Shown one piece after another: positions 1 to 8,904 of a stretch of 64,000 nt of DNA. The position numbers and the translations under genes are program-made. Under the pieces are notes generated by a model that did no database searches, was not told the DNA's origin, and worked only from the letters and a program-made list of their open reading frames with translations. Source of the stretch: Treponema sp. OMZ 798 (GTDB taxonomy: Bacteria; Spirochaetota; Spirochaetia; Treponematales; Treponemataceae); the NCBI RefSeq assembly GCF_024181385.1, contig NZ_CP051305.1:1178001-1242000 (forward strand), in the 5' to 3' direction. Numbering within the stretch: the stretch's first letter is position 1; each line of letters opens with the position of its first letter.

Positions 1-827
1 AAAATCTTTACGGCTCTAAAATTTTAAGAATCGAAAAAGCCATTTTAAAACTGAAGGCAAAAAAAGAAGAATTTTTAAATGCTCAAAGTTTAAAAAATGC
101 AGGAGATTTGCTTTTTTCAAACCTTCATCTGATAAAAAAGGGAATGAATTTTGTTGAGCTTGAAGATTACACAAAAAACGGCACAAAAATAAGTATCAGC
201 TTGGATCCTTTAAAAACGCCTCAAGAAAATGCGAATCTCTACTACGAAAAATATAAAAAAGCAGTTTCAGGTTTGGATGCCTTGGAAGAAGATATTCTGG
301 CGGCAGAAAAAGAAATAGAAAAACTAAAAGAAAAGATAGAAAAAATTAAAACTGAAGAAAATCCGTATTTAATTCAAAAAATTCTTCAAAAAGAAAAAAT
401 TCCGGTTCAGCAAAAAAATAAAAATACAAGATCAGCTCCCGGATTAAAGTTCTTTTCGGAAGGCTGGACAATTTTAGTAGGCCGCACGGCCGCCGAAAAC
501 GATGAGCTTTTACGGCATTTTGTTAAGGGAGCAGACCTTTGGCTTCATACAAGGGATTATGCAGGCGGTTATGTTTTTATAAAGGCTAGGGCAGGGAAGA
601 GCATCCCCTTGCCTATTTTGATTAAGGCCGGAAACCTTGCAGTCTTTTATTCAAAGGCTAGGAAAAATGCTCAAGCCGATCTATATACCACTCAGGTAAA
701 ATACTTACGCAGAGCAAAAAATGCACCCAAAGGAACGGTTCTTCCGGCCCACGAAAAAAATCTGTCAATAAAACTGGATGAAAAAATTTTAAAAGAATTG
801 GAAGAAGAAAAAATATCGGCTTTATAA
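1..827 (+). CDS. NFACT-family (RqcH/Rqc2-like) RNA-binding protein, C-terminal part
   Basis: The frame is open from base 3 to a TAA at 825-827, so the gene begins left of the window; internal TTG or ATG codons are not its true start. The visible part has a lysine/glutamate-rich coiled coil (about 300-400 nt) followed by an NFACT-R (DUF814) domain with the motifs GWTILVGR, ADLWLHTRD and GGYVFIKA. Proteins of this family bind stalled 50S-peptidyl-tRNA complexes and recruit alanyl-tRNA for C-terminal tailing in bacterial ribosome quality control; older annotations call them fibronectin-binding proteins. The stop overlaps the 3' end of the convergent phosphoesterase gene by 6 bp. Family is secure; the specific RQC role is inferred from the family. 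Confidence 0.88.
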   Translation, partial: NLYGSKILRIEKAILKLKAKKEEFLNAQSLKNAGDLLFSNLHLIKKGMNFVELEDYTKNGTKISISLDPLKTPQENANLYYEKYKKAVSGLDALEEDILAAEKEIEKLKEKIEKIKTEENPYLIQKILQKEKIPVQQKNKNTRSAPGLKFFSEGWTILVGRTAAENDELLRHFVKGADLWLHTRDYAGGYVFIKARAGKSIPLPILIKAGNLAVFYSKARKNAQADLYTTQVKYLRRAKNAPKGTVLPAHEKNLSIKLDEKILKELEEEKISAL

Positions 828-1481
828 ATTTTTAAATTCCACTGACGGCTTTTTATTTTTACTCATTGTCAGAATTCCATAACTCTTATTTGAGCCCATT
901 CTCGGTCTTGAAGCCGAGCCGGGATTTACCAAAAATATCCCGTTTACTTCTTTTATTAGGGGGACATGGGTGTGGCCGAATACGGCAAGAGTGCAAGATT
1001 GTTCTTGTAAAAAATTTAAAAGAGTGTCTAACTCAAAATCGACATAGAACTCATGACCGTGAGTTAAAAGAATTTTTTTTCCGCAAGCTTCCAAAAAAAT
1101 AATTTCACAAAATTCCAAATATTGTTCGGGATTTTTTTTAAAGCCGAAGCCGGCCCCTGTTTTTCCTGCATCCAAATTTAAGACATATTTTTTTGAATCA
1201 CAATTTCCCATAACAAGGGCTGCTACAGGGGGAATACATTCCATCAGTTCTTTTTCATACTGTGAAATTGTTATATAATTTAAAAAATCTGCAAGGCCGT
1301 CTCCCGAAAACAACACGGCATCGGATTTTCTGCCTTCACGGCCTAAGATATCAATTATAGTATCAACATTACCGTGTGTATCCGAAATCAAAATAAGACG
1401 GGCTTTTTCGGCAGATGCTAGTTTTTCAATAGCTTCAGGGGATGCAAAAATACCTTTATCAAAGTACTCCAAAGAGTTCAC
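822..1481 (-). CDS. YfcE/MJ0936-family metallophosphoesterase
   Basis: A calcineurin-like phosphoesterase of 219 aa with all family blocks in order: SDTHGN (metal ligands D and H), FSGDG in place of the usual GD block, MGNCD (GNxD/H), THGHEF and FGHTHVP, ending in LVNPGSASRPR, the hallmark of the YfcE group. These enzymes hydrolyse phosphodiesters with Mn2+ or Ni2+; the in vivo substrate is unknown. About 30 extra residues precede the first motif compared with E. coli YfcE. The start is GTG, with an AAGGAGG sequence about 10 nt upstream that lies inside the 3' end of the preceding lipoprotein gene, only 3 bp away, so the two are co-transcribed. Confidence 0.9.
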   Translation of the reverse strand: MNSLEYFDKGIFASPEAIEKLASAEKARLILISDTHGNVDTIIDILGREGRKSDAVLFSGDGLADFLNYITISQYEKELMECIPPVAALVMGNCDSKKYVLNLDAGKTGAGFGFKKNPEQYLEFCEIIFLEACGKKILLTHGHEFYVDFELDTLLNFLQEQSCTLAVFGHTHVPLIKEVNGIFLVNPGSASRPRMGSNKSYGILTMSKNKKPSVEFKNL

Positions 1482-1484
1482 AGT

Positions 1485-2336
1485 CTAAGCACCTCCTTCA
1501 AGTTTATCCGGATTTATTACTCCGTCGGCATCCGTTTCGCTTTCATCTGAATTTGCTTCATCATCCGAAATATCCGTTTCTTGACTTTCATCAAGATCCT
1601 TATAAATTAAAAGATATCTATGAGATTGAAGCCCCGTATCGGAATCCGTATATGGTTTAATTGTATAATGATCAGTAAAAAGCTCCTTACCCAATATTGT
1701 CTGTGCCGTAAAAAAAGCCTGTCGAAATTCCTCTATCGGAAAAATCTTTATGTCTTTGTTATGAGCGTTTATATCCTCACCGGCAAAGATTGCTGCTATA
1801 AGTAATAGCATAAGCTCATCATCGCTTATAATAAAATCTTTTTCTTCACTTAATAGTTGTTTAGGAATTTGAAAATCAACTACAATATCCGAAGCCGCTT
1901 CTAAGGGCAGAATTTCGTCCATAGGCAAAAGGCTTATTATCGCAAGATTAGGATTATTTTCCGCAGCCTGAATAAGGTAACGGCCTCCGCCTTCGGGTAT
2001 GCCCATTGAAATAAGTATTGTGGTTTTTTGTTCTTCAATCTTCTCGTTTATCATTCTAAGACGGGGAAGTCTGCTTCTTTTAACCATATCGGAATAGGGT
2101 AAAACCTGAACATGAGAATCGGGGTTTCCAAGGTCGTACTCACTTTCAAGATACTTTAAAATATCTTTCCTCTCATAATAATCTTTTCCAAGAACAATTA
2201 GGATATTGTTTTTTATAATTCTTTTAGGTTTTATCTTCTCATAAACAACTTCGTCTTCATTATTATTGTTACACGAAATAAAAGCCGCAGAGAGGACACA
2301 TATAAAAATCAAAAAAATTAACAGTCTCTTTTTCAT
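1485..2336 (-). CDS. Putative lipoprotein with periplasmic-binding-like fold
   Basis: The start at the ATG beginning MKKRLLIF is chosen because it gives a proper signal peptide with a spirochaetal lipobox (AAFISC); the open frame continues upstream without a better signal. The mature 260 aa contain alternating hydrophobic beta strands (NILIVLG, TTILISMG, LAIISLLP) and short helices, like a periplasmic-binding or DUF3798-type alpha/beta fold, with an acidic C-terminus (DESQETDISDDE). Mentions of IPEGGG and LPMDE do not give a recognised catalytic motif. It lies 3 bp upstream of the phosphoesterase. The function is unknown; an extracytoplasmic ligand-binding role is only inferred. Confidence 0.7.
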   Translation of the reverse strand: MKKRLLIFLIFICVLSAAFISCNNNNEDEVVYEKIKPKRIIKNNILIVLGKDYYERKDILKYLESEYDLGNPDSHVQVLPYSDMVKRSRLPRLRMINEKIEEQKTTILISMGIPEGGGRYLIQAAENNPNLAIISLLPMDEILPLEAASDIVVDFQIPKQLLSEEKDFIISDDELMLLLIAAIFAGEDINAHNKDIKIFPIEEFRQAFFTAQTILGKELFTDHYTIKPYTDSDTGLQSHRYLLIYKDLDESQETDISDDEANSDESETDADGVINPDKLEGGA

Positions 2337-2625
2337 AATGATTCTAAAAAAGTATATCAAAATTTTAGGATAAAGGAAAGAGGAGGCGAAAACTTTTAAT
2401 AAAAACACTTAATCTCATTAAAATCTCCACATAAGTAGACAGAACATACATTATAGGAAGTTTTATAAAAGCCTTTTTACAAGAAGTTTAACTTATGTGT
2501 TTTTGTAATTTTTACTTTAATATTTTCCCATTTAAAAACCTAATACATTTTATTAAGATGTATACTTTTTATATAAATAATTTAATAACTTAGTATAAAA
2601 ATATATACATGTTTATAAAAGCTAT

Positions 2626-3483
2626 CTATATCTGCTTTACAATCCAATGTTTTGAATATTTATTTTTTAAGTTTTTATATTTTTGTTCTTTTATTTTTTT
2701 ATCCTTTTCCAGCTGCCAAAAGTATACTTGAAAAGGAATAAAATCAGGATATATATCTACAATATTGTCGACTAATTCTGAAGCCTGTTCAGAATTACCC
2801 ATATTTATAAAAGTTTCTATCATCCATAAAAAAATTAATGGATGAGCAAGGTCTTTATTAAAACGCGTTAAGTATGTGTTTAATACCATCTGTAAATTTG
2901 TAAAATCAATAAGGGGATTCTTTATTGATTGAAGACCATAATATAAAAATATTCCGTAAATAATATCCCTGTTTTCATTTTTTATATCTGTACTTGCCTG
3001 CATTGTTTTATTAATTAATTTGTTTAACTTATCACTTGTATACGGATTTTCATTACCATTAAAAAGCTTGTAAAAATCTTCCAAATATTTATCGATATTA
3101 TTTTTAGAGCTTTTTTTATTATATTTTGAATCCGTTATTACCCATGCCGGCAAGATTGGATGAGGCGCACTAATATTTATTTTTCCGTCACCATTCATAT
3201 CGTATAGATAGATTTCCTTTCCGTTTACATATTGGGTAACACCAACCAACTTATTTTCGGATGCCAAAAATTTTGTATCTTCTTTTGTAACAACTTCCTT
3301 ATACCCTATTATTTCTTGAAACCCGTCAGGCATTTTTATTAATTGAACCCTGCCGATAAAATACCCGGGAGGATTTTTTTTTGTAAAAGCTGCTATGTCA
3401 TCTTCTACTTCAAAAGAATAATTTTGAGAATATATCCCAAAAACACAAAAAATAAATAAAATCGATATAAAATATTTACGCAT
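2626..3483 (-). CDS. Hypothetical exported protein
   Basis: 285 aa beginning with an uncleaved-looking or Sec-type signal (MRKYFISILFIFCVFG) that has no lipobox cysteine. A GGAGG lies upstream of the ATG. The N-terminal half is rich in beta strands and has a DMNGDGKI segment resembling a single EF-hand or dockerin-like calcium loop (about residues 94-101); the C-terminal half is helical and could form TPR-like hairpins. No family was recognised. It lies downstream of miaB on the same strand with a 26-bp gap and may be read from the lipA-miaB transcript. An AT-rich gap of about 290 bp follows before the next gene, with no clear site seen. Confidence 0.6.
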   Translation of the reverse strand: MRKYFISILFIFCVFGIYSQNYSFEVEDDIAAFTKKNPPGYFIGRVQLIKMPDGFQEIIGYKEVVTKEDTKFLASENKLVGVTQYVNGKEIYLYDMNGDGKINISAPHPILPAWVITDSKYNKKSSKNNIDKYLEDFYKLFNGNENPYTSDKLNKLINKTMQASTDIKNENRDIIYGIFLYYGLQSIKNPLIDFTNLQMVLNTYLTRFNKDLAHPLIFLWMIETFINMGNSEQASELVDNIVDIYPDFIPFQVYFWQLEKDKKIKEQKYKNLKNKYSKHWIVKQI

Positions 3484-3509
3484 ATTTTTCCTCCATGCTT
3501 TTTATTTTA

Positions 3510-4865
3510 TTATATAAGGTTTGCCCTAAAAGTTTTACCCTTTAGTTCTTTTAACTCTGCATGGGCAAAATTCCCTATTAAGCTTTCAGGCGGATTGTCT
3601 TGGATTACGGTCATTTCCCCTTGTTCGGTATGTCCGAAAAGCTCAGAGTTGTCATTCCTCGAATGGGATTCAACCAAGATATCTATCTTTTTACCGAGCT
3701 TAGCCTTCATTTTTTTTGCCGTAATTTTTAATTGTAAGTCGATGACACGTCCGAGCCTTTCTATTTTTATTTCTTCAGGAATTCTGTCAGGATAATTAAA
3801 GGCTCTTGTTCCTTCACGCGGATTATAATGATACATAAAGGCCGAATCGAATTCTATTTCCTGCATCAAATCCAATGTAGCCTTTACATCATCTTCAGTC
3901 TCTCCGGGGAAGCCCATCAAAATATCCGTACTCAAGGCTATGTCGGGAATGGTTTCTTTTAGACGTTTTATTCTGTTCTTATAGTGTTCTATAGTGTAAA
4001 TCCTGTTCATTTTTTTTAAAATTGCATCGGAGCCGTGCTGAACCGGAAGATGAACAAGTTTGCAAAGTCTTTTTTCGGCAGCGATTGTATCTATTAAAGC
4101 ATCGGACATATCCTTAGGATGGCTCGACATAAAGCGTATCCATCTTATCATATCGGTTGTGTCGGCTTCCCTTGCTATAAGGCGTAAAAGCTCCGGAAAA
4201 TTTATCAACCTGCCCTCCCCGTCTACCCCTTTGTATGAGTTTACGTTTTGACCGAGCAAGGTAATTTCCCTCACCCCCCTTGATGAAAGTTCAGTAATTT
4301 CCTGCAAGATCTCATTTACAGGACGCGAAACCTCCCTGCCCCGAACATAGGGCACGATACAATAGGTGCAAAAATTATTGCAGCCGTTCATAATGGGCAC
4401 ATAGCTTTGAAAAGATTTAGGAGAATGGGAAAGAGGAGCAAAATAATAACCGGATGCAGGTTTTTCTTCGATATTGTTGTTAGTAAATTCAGCCATATAA
4501 CCTGAATCTTTGAATCGAGCCTCAATTTCATCAAAAATTTGCGGCAGCAGGTGCCGCTCAAACATTCCTACAACGTAATCGATAAGAGGAAATTCTTCCT
4601 GTATTTCGGTATAAAGTCTTTCCGCCATGCAGCCGATCAAAAGCACAAAAAATTTTCTCTTTTTTTTCAAACCGGAAAAATGTCCTAATCTTCCTAGAAC
4701 TCTGTTTTCGGCAGTTATACGCACGGAACAAGTATTGATTATAAGTAAATCGCAGTGCTCGGCATCGGATGCAGCTGTCCATTTTTTTTCAAGTAAAATT
4801 TGCTCCATTGAGGAGGATTCAGCCTGATTCATCTGGCAGCCGTAAGTTTCAAAAAAGTAAGTCAT
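3510..4865 (-). CDS. miaB: tRNA-2-methylthio-N6-dimethylallyladenosine synthase MiaB
   Basis: A full-length 451-aa methylthiotransferase. The N-terminal UPF0004 domain begins TYGCQMNQAES with the first auxiliary-cluster cysteine, followed by CSVR and GCMAE. The radical-SAM core carries CNNFCTYCIVPYVRG (CxxxCxxC), and a C-terminal TRAM-like segment ends the protein. MiaB adds a methylthio group to i6A37 of tRNAs reading UNN codons. It sits 1 bp after lipA, another radical-SAM sulphur-inserting enzyme; they share a demand for Fe-S clusters and SAM but not a pathway. Confidence 0.96.
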   Translation of the reverse strand: MTYFFETYGCQMNQAESSSMEQILLEKKWTAASDAEHCDLLIINTCSVRITAENRVLGRLGHFSGLKKKRKFFVLLIGCMAERLYTEIQEEFPLIDYVVGMFERHLLPQIFDEIEARFKDSGYMAEFTNNNIEEKPASGYYFAPLSHSPKSFQSYVPIMNGCNNFCTYCIVPYVRGREVSRPVNEILQEITELSSRGVREITLLGQNVNSYKGVDGEGRLINFPELLRLIAREADTTDMIRWIRFMSSHPKDMSDALIDTIAAEKRLCKLVHLPVQHGSDAILKKMNRIYTIEHYKNRIKRLKETIPDIALSTDILMGFPGETEDDVKATLDLMQEIEFDSAFMYHYNPREGTRAFNYPDRIPEEIKIERLGRVIDLQLKITAKKMKAKLGKKIDILVESHSRNDNSELFGHTEQGEMTVIQDNPPESLIGNFAHAELKELKGKTFRANLI

Positions 4866-4866
4866 A

Positions 4867-5718
4867 TCAGCTCAGTACATGCCTTTCAGCGTGATAGCTG
4901 GAACGCACAAGGGGACCGCTTTCCACAAAAGAAAAGCCTTTTTGCAAGCCTATTTCTTTATATTCTTCGAAGGTTTCGGGTCTTACATATTCTTTAACCT
5001 CAATGTTTTTTACAGAGGGTCTTAGGTATTGGCCAATGGTCATTACCTTACAATTTATTTTGCGTAAATCGTCCATGGTTTCTAAAATCTCATCCCTTGT
5101 TTCGCCAAGGCCCAACATAATACCGGACTTGCATACCAAGCCGGAATCGGCAATTTGTTTTAAAACCTTGAGAGAAGTCTCGTATGTAGCCCTGCTTCTG
5201 ACATGGGGTGAAAGGCGGCGTACGGTTTCAAGATTGTGAGAGATAACCTCAGGTTTTGCTTCGATAATCATCGATACCAAATCTTCATGGCCTTGAAAAT
5301 CAGGGATTAAAACTTCCATCGTGACATTAGGAGTTCTTTCTTTTACAGCTTTTATAACTTCTACCCAATGAGAGGCACCGAAATCTTTGATGTCGTCCCT
5401 GTCTACCGAGGTTAATACGACATGTTTTAATTTTAAGGCCTCAACGGATTTTGCAATTTCCATAGGCTCATTAGGGTTTAGGGGTAAGGGAAGACCGGTC
5501 GGTACATTACAAAATTTACATGCACGCGTACAGATATTCCCGCAAATCATAAAGGTTGCAGTTCCGCATCTCCAGCATTCTCCCTGATTAGGGCATTTGC
5601 CGCTGGTACATATTGTGTTTAATTTATGCAGTTTAATCGTGTTCGATACTTCGTGTGAAAGTTCTCCAGTGGGAAGTTTTATTTTTAACCAATCCGGTTT
5701 TCTTTGAGTACAATTCAT
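4867..5718 (-). CDS. lipA: Lipoyl synthase LipA
   Basis: 283 aa, typical length. The auxiliary 4Fe-4S cluster ligands are in CTSGKCPNQGEC near residue 37, the radical-SAM cluster in CTRACKFC near residue 62, and the C-terminal serine ligand in PLVRSSYHAE. The enzyme inserts two sulphurs into protein-bound octanoate to make lipoate for 2-oxoacid dehydrogenases or the glycine cleavage H protein. It is divergent from lplA across 148 bp, so this organism can probably both make the cofactor on its carrier and salvage free lipoate. No octanoyltransferase LipB is seen in the window; LplA may fill that role. Confidence 0.96.
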   Translation of the reverse strand: MNCTQRKPDWLKIKLPTGELSHEVSNTIKLHKLNTICTSGKCPNQGECWRCGTATFMICGNICTRACKFCNVPTGLPLPLNPNEPMEIAKSVEALKLKHVVLTSVDRDDIKDFGASHWVEVIKAVKERTPNVTMEVLIPDFQGHEDLVSMIIEAKPEVISHNLETVRRLSPHVRSRATYETSLKVLKQIADSGLVCKSGIMLGLGETRDEILETMDDLRKINCKVMTIGQYLRPSVKNIEVKEYVRPETFEEYKEIGLQKGFSFVESGPLVRSSYHAERHVLS

Positions 5719-5744
5719 AACTACGCCTTAAAAATTATTTTTTC

Positions 5745-5776
5745 TATATGTTAAAACAATTATATGTTAAAACAAT
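5745..5776. repeat. Perfect tandem repeat, 2 x 16 bp, in the lipA-lplA divergent region
   Basis: Two adjacent identical copies of TATATGTTAAAACAAT occupy 5745-5760 and 5761-5776. They lie 27-58 bp upstream of the lipA start codon, where a minus-strand promoter would be expected; the repeat junction itself makes a minus-strand TATAAT. Tandem sites of this kind can be operators for a dimeric regulator, but no regulator is identified. Confidence 0.7.
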
Positions 5777-5830
5777 AAAAAGGTCTAGGAGGGACGAAAA
5801 AAAGTTAAAAAGCTTTTTTTTTAGATACTC

Positions 5831-5858
5831 TTGCATAAAATTTGTTTTTTAGTATAAT
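5831..5858 (+). promoter_or_regulatory. Sigma-70-like promoter of lplA, nearly leaderless
   Basis: TTGCAT at 5831-5836, a 16-bp spacer, then TATAAT at 5853-5858. The ATG of lplA is at 5867, only 8 nt after the -10 box, so transcription should begin at or within 1-2 nt of the start codon. There is no Shine-Dalgarno sequence between them. Confidence 0.65.
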
Positions 5859-5866
5859 ATTTTTTC

Positions 5867-6862
5867 ATGAAATACATAGTTAACAATTCGCATGACCCCG
5901 AATATAATATGGCCTTTGAAGAGTACTGCTTTAGAAACCTTCCTTTGGAAGATGAGGAATATGTTTTTTTATGGAGTAACAGCCCCACTATTCTTTTAGG
6001 TAAAAATCAAAACACCTATCAGGAAATAAACGAAAAATATATAAATGAAAACGGTATAAAAGTAGTCAGGCGCATTACGGGCGGAGGAGCCATATATCAA
6101 GACCTCGAAAACATAAATTTTTCTTTTGTTACAAAAACAAAGGGAAACGAAAAGATCGATTTTAAAAAATATTATATTCCGATTGTAAACGCTCTAAAAA
6201 AAATCGGAGTTGATGCAGAACTTTCAGGAAGAAATGATGTTACGATTGACGGACAAAAATGTATAGGAGCCTCCCAATCCGTATGGCAGGGACGAGTTTT
6301 AAGCGACGGCTCCATTCTTTTTAATGTTGAAATGGAAGCCCTTTCCAAGGCTCTCACAGTCAGAAAAGAAAAACTTGAATCGAAGGGTGTAAAGAGCGTC
6401 CGCTCAAGGGTTACAAACATAAAGCCCTATTTAAAACGGGATATTACCGTAGACCAATTTAAGGATGAACTTTTAAAAGCAATCTTTGAAGTTGAAAATC
6501 AAGAGCCTGTAGAATATAAGCTTTCGGAAGAAGAGCTTAAAGGCGTGATGAAGATTTATGAAGAAAGGTTTTCCCGCAAAGAATGGAACTACGGAGCCTC
6601 TCCCAAGGCCGAATATTCTTACTATGAGAGGTTTCCTATAGGCAGTATCGAAGTATTTTTTAATGTCGAAAAAATGAAAATAAATTCTTTAAAAATTCAC
6701 GGGGACTTTTTCGGTACGGCCGATAAGGCAGATATTGAAGAGCTTTTAAACGGCTGCGAGTATTCCGAAGGAGTTTTAACCGAAAAATTAAAAGATTTTG
6801 ATTTAACACCCTACTTCGGAAACATAGAAAAAGAAGCTTTTATAGGAATGTTTTTTAAGTAG
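5867..6862 (+). CDS. lplA: Lipoate-protein ligase LplA
   Basis: 331 aa with the BPL/LplA catalytic fold: the RRITGGGAIYQD lipoate-binding loop near residue 70, NDVTIDGQKCIGAS with the conserved catalytic lysine near residue 135, and a C-terminal accessory domain with the EWNYG and FFG motifs typical of bacterial LplA. It activates lipoate (or octanoate) with ATP and transfers it to the lysine of E2 or H proteins in the cytosol. It is a single-gene unit, divergent from lipA and closed by a bidirectional terminator. The start is fixed by the promoter position. Confidence 0.95.
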   Translation: MKYIVNNSHDPEYNMAFEEYCFRNLPLEDEEYVFLWSNSPTILLGKNQNTYQEINEKYINENGIKVVRRITGGGAIYQDLENINFSFVTKTKGNEKIDFKKYYIPIVNALKKIGVDAELSGRNDVTIDGQKCIGASQSVWQGRVLSDGSILFNVEMEALSKALTVRKEKLESKGVKSVRSRVTNIKPYLKRDITVDQFKDELLKAIFEVENQEPVEYKLSEEELKGVMKIYEERFSRKEWNYGASPKAEYSYYERFPIGSIEVFFNVEKMKINSLKIHGDFFGTADKADIEELLNGCEYSEGVLTEKLKDFDLTPYFGNIEKEAFIGMFFK

Positions 6863-6924
6863 CCCCGTTTTGAATTAAGCAAGAATCGATTTGAGTAAAA
6901 AGCAATTAAAAATTTGATTTTTCA

Positions 6925-6957
6925 AAAAAAGCACCGATTAAAAACCGGTGCTTTTTT
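6925..6957. terminator. Bidirectional intrinsic terminator between lplA and oppF
   Basis: A stem GCACCG (6931-6936) / CGGTGC (6946-6951) is flanked by an A run on the left and a T run on the right, so it can end transcripts from both the plus-strand lplA and the minus-strand opp operon. Confidence 0.85.
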
Positions 6958-6970
6958 ATTAAAACAAGCC

Positions 6971-7921
6971 TTATTTTAAATGACAGGCTACAAAGTGACC
7001 GTTTCCTCTGTCTTCAAGGTCCGGCCGAACTTCGGAACAGATTGGCATCTTGTGGGCACATCTTCCGCAAAATACGCAGCCCTTAGGCGGATCAATGGGG
7101 CTTGGAACATCTCCGGGGAGAATTATTCTTTCTCTCTTTAAACCGTATTTCGGAATAGGAATTGCAGAAAGCAAGGCCTTTGTATATGGATGGATAGGGT
7201 TTGAAAATATCGATTTATAATCGGTTATTTCGACTATTTTTCCCAAATACATAACGGCGATCCTGTCGCTTATGTGTTTAACTACACTCAAATTGTGGGA
7301 TATAAAAAGATAAGTAAGGCCGAATTCTTTTTGAAGCTCGGCTAAGAGGTTCAAAATTTGTGCCTGAATACTTACATCCAAGGCAGAAACAGGCTCGTCC
7401 ATAACTATGAATTTAGGCTTTAGGGAGAGAGCTCGGGCAATACCGATGCGCTGCCTTCTTCCGCCGTCCAATTCATGAGGATAGGAATCTTCAAGACGCT
7501 CTTCCAATCCTACAATGTTCATGACTTCTTTTACTCTTTTTTGTACCTCGGCCTTTGTTTTATAGGCCTTGTTTACGTAAAGGTAGTCCGCAATGAGCTC
7601 AAAGGTGTTTAATCGAGGATTTAATGAAGAATAAGGATCCTGAAAAACAATCTGCATGTCCTGCCTCATCATCCTCTTATCCTTGCGGCTTTTATATTCA
7701 AGGGTATTATTCCCTTCAAATATTACTTCACCTGAGGTAGGTTCATGCAATCTTAAAATTGCCCTGCCTGCCGTAGATTTTCCGCAGCCGGACTCACCTA
7801 CAAGGCCGAGAGTTTCACCCTTGTTTATGCTGAAACTTATATCGTCTACAGCATGAAGGAGGCCTTTTTTTGTGGTAAAATATTTTTTTAAGTTTTTAAC
7901 TTCAAGAATCGTACCGCTCAT
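6971..7921 (-). CDS. oppF: Oligopeptide/dipeptide ABC transporter ATPase OppF/DppF
   Basis: 316 aa, last gene of the opp operon. Walker A is [10 protein letters not shown]-loop region [15 protein letters not shown], Walker [13 protein letters not shown] and H-loop SHNLSV. The C-terminal cysteines (CVFCGRC, CSEV, CHLK) are the oligopeptide/dipeptide family C-terminal domain that can hold an Fe-S cluster. The ABC signature reads LDGGRRQR instead of LSGGQRQR. The start overlaps the end of oppD by 4 bp, indicating translational coupling. It pairs with OppD to energise uptake of peptides. Whether the natural substrate is a di- or oligopeptide, or nickel, cannot be told from sequence. Confidence 0.94.
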   Translation of the reverse strand: MSGTILEVKNLKKYFTTKKGLLHAVDDISFSINKGETLGLVGESGCGKSTAGRAILRLHEPTSGEVIFEGNNTLEYKSRKDKRMMRQDMQIVFQDPYSSLNPRLNTFELIADYLYVNKAYKTKAEVQKRVKEVMNIVGLEERLEDSYPHELDGGRRQRIGIARALSLKPKFIVMDEPVSALDVSIQAQILNLLAELQKEFGLTYLFISHNLSVVKHISDRIAVMYLGKIVEITDYKSIFSNPIHPYTKALLSAIPIPKYGLKRERIILPGDVPSPIDPPKGCVFCGRCAHKMPICSEVRPDLEDRGNGHFVACHLK

Positions 7922-8892
7922 TTTTCACCCCCTTTGTCAAATAAAAAGCATGAAACGCAGTGGGAATCATCCAAATCGATCATCTTAGGAACTTCACATT
8001 TACACCTTTCGGTTGCAAACTCGCATCTCGGATGAAATTTACAGCCTGTAGGAAGGTCTACAGGGTTAGGCGGAGCCCCCTTGATAACATGTAAGCTTTC
8101 TTCATCGGCATCCAGTGTCGGAATTGAAGCAAACAAGCCCTTTGTATAAGGATGTTTCGGATCAGTGTAAAGTTTTTCGACAGTACCGTATTCGATAACC
8201 GAACCTGCATACATAATTGCAACATGGTCGCAAATTTCGGCAACAATTCCCAAATCGTGGGTTATCATAATCATCGAGGTATTGTACTTATTTTGAAGCT
8301 CAATCATAAGTTCCAAAACCTGAGCCTGAATTGTAACATCCAAGGCTGTTGTAGGCTCATCTGCAATGATTAACATGGGATTACAGGCAAGGGCCATGGC
8401 AATTACAACCCTCTGCTTCATTCCGCCGGAAAACTGGTGCGGATAATCGTTGATTCTTTCCCTTTTTATACCTACAGTTTCAAGCATTTGAGCCGTTTTT
8501 TCTTTTAGTTCTTCTTTTTTTAAGTTTTGATGAAGGGCTAAAACTTCGGCAATCTGCTCGCCTACGGTCATAACAGGGTTTAAGGAGGTCATCGGATCTT
8601 GAAATATCATCGAAATTTTATTTCCGCGTATTTCCTGCATTTCTTTTTCGGTTTTGCTTAAAATATCTTCCCCGTCAAAAGAAATTTTGCCGCTGACTAT
8701 TTTTCCCGGAGGATTCGGTACAAGCCTCATAATTCCTAAGGCTGTAGTGGTTTTTCCCGCTCCCGTTTCGCCTACAAAGCCAAGGGTTTCACCCTTTCCC
8801 AGTTTTAAGTTTAAATTGTTTACGGCTTTTGTTTCCCCTGCTTCGGTTATATAGTAAATACTTAAATCTTCAATGTTTAATAATTCTTCCAT
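7918..8892 (-). CDS. oppD: Oligopeptide/dipeptide ABC transporter ATPase OppD/DppD
   Basis: 324 aa. Walker [12 protein letters not shown]-loop [12 protein letters not shown], signature FSGGMKQR, Walker [13 protein letters not shown] and H-loop THDLG are all intact, and the C-terminal CKFHPRC...CKCE...CHC-type cysteine cluster of the Opp/Dpp ATPases is present. It forms the heterodimeric motor with OppF. It follows oppC by 12 bp. With its canonical signature motif it may carry the catalytic site opposite the altered OppF signature. Confidence 0.94.
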   Translation of the reverse strand: MEELLNIEDLSIYYITEAGETKAVNNLNLKLGKGETLGFVGETGAGKTTTALGIMRLVPNPPGKIVSGKISFDGEDILSKTEKEMQEIRGNKISMIFQDPMTSLNPVMTVGEQIAEVLALHQNLKKEELKEKTAQMLETVGIKRERINDYPHQFSGGMKQRVVIAMALACNPMLIIADEPTTALDVTIQAQVLELMIELQNKYNTSMIMITHDLGIVAEICDHVAIMYAGSVIEYGTVEKLYTDPKHPYTKGLFASIPTLDADEESLHVIKGAPPNPVDLPTGCKFHPRCEFATERCKCEVPKMIDLDDSHCVSCFLFDKGGEK

Positions 8893-8904
8893 AAAAAGCC
8901 GTCC

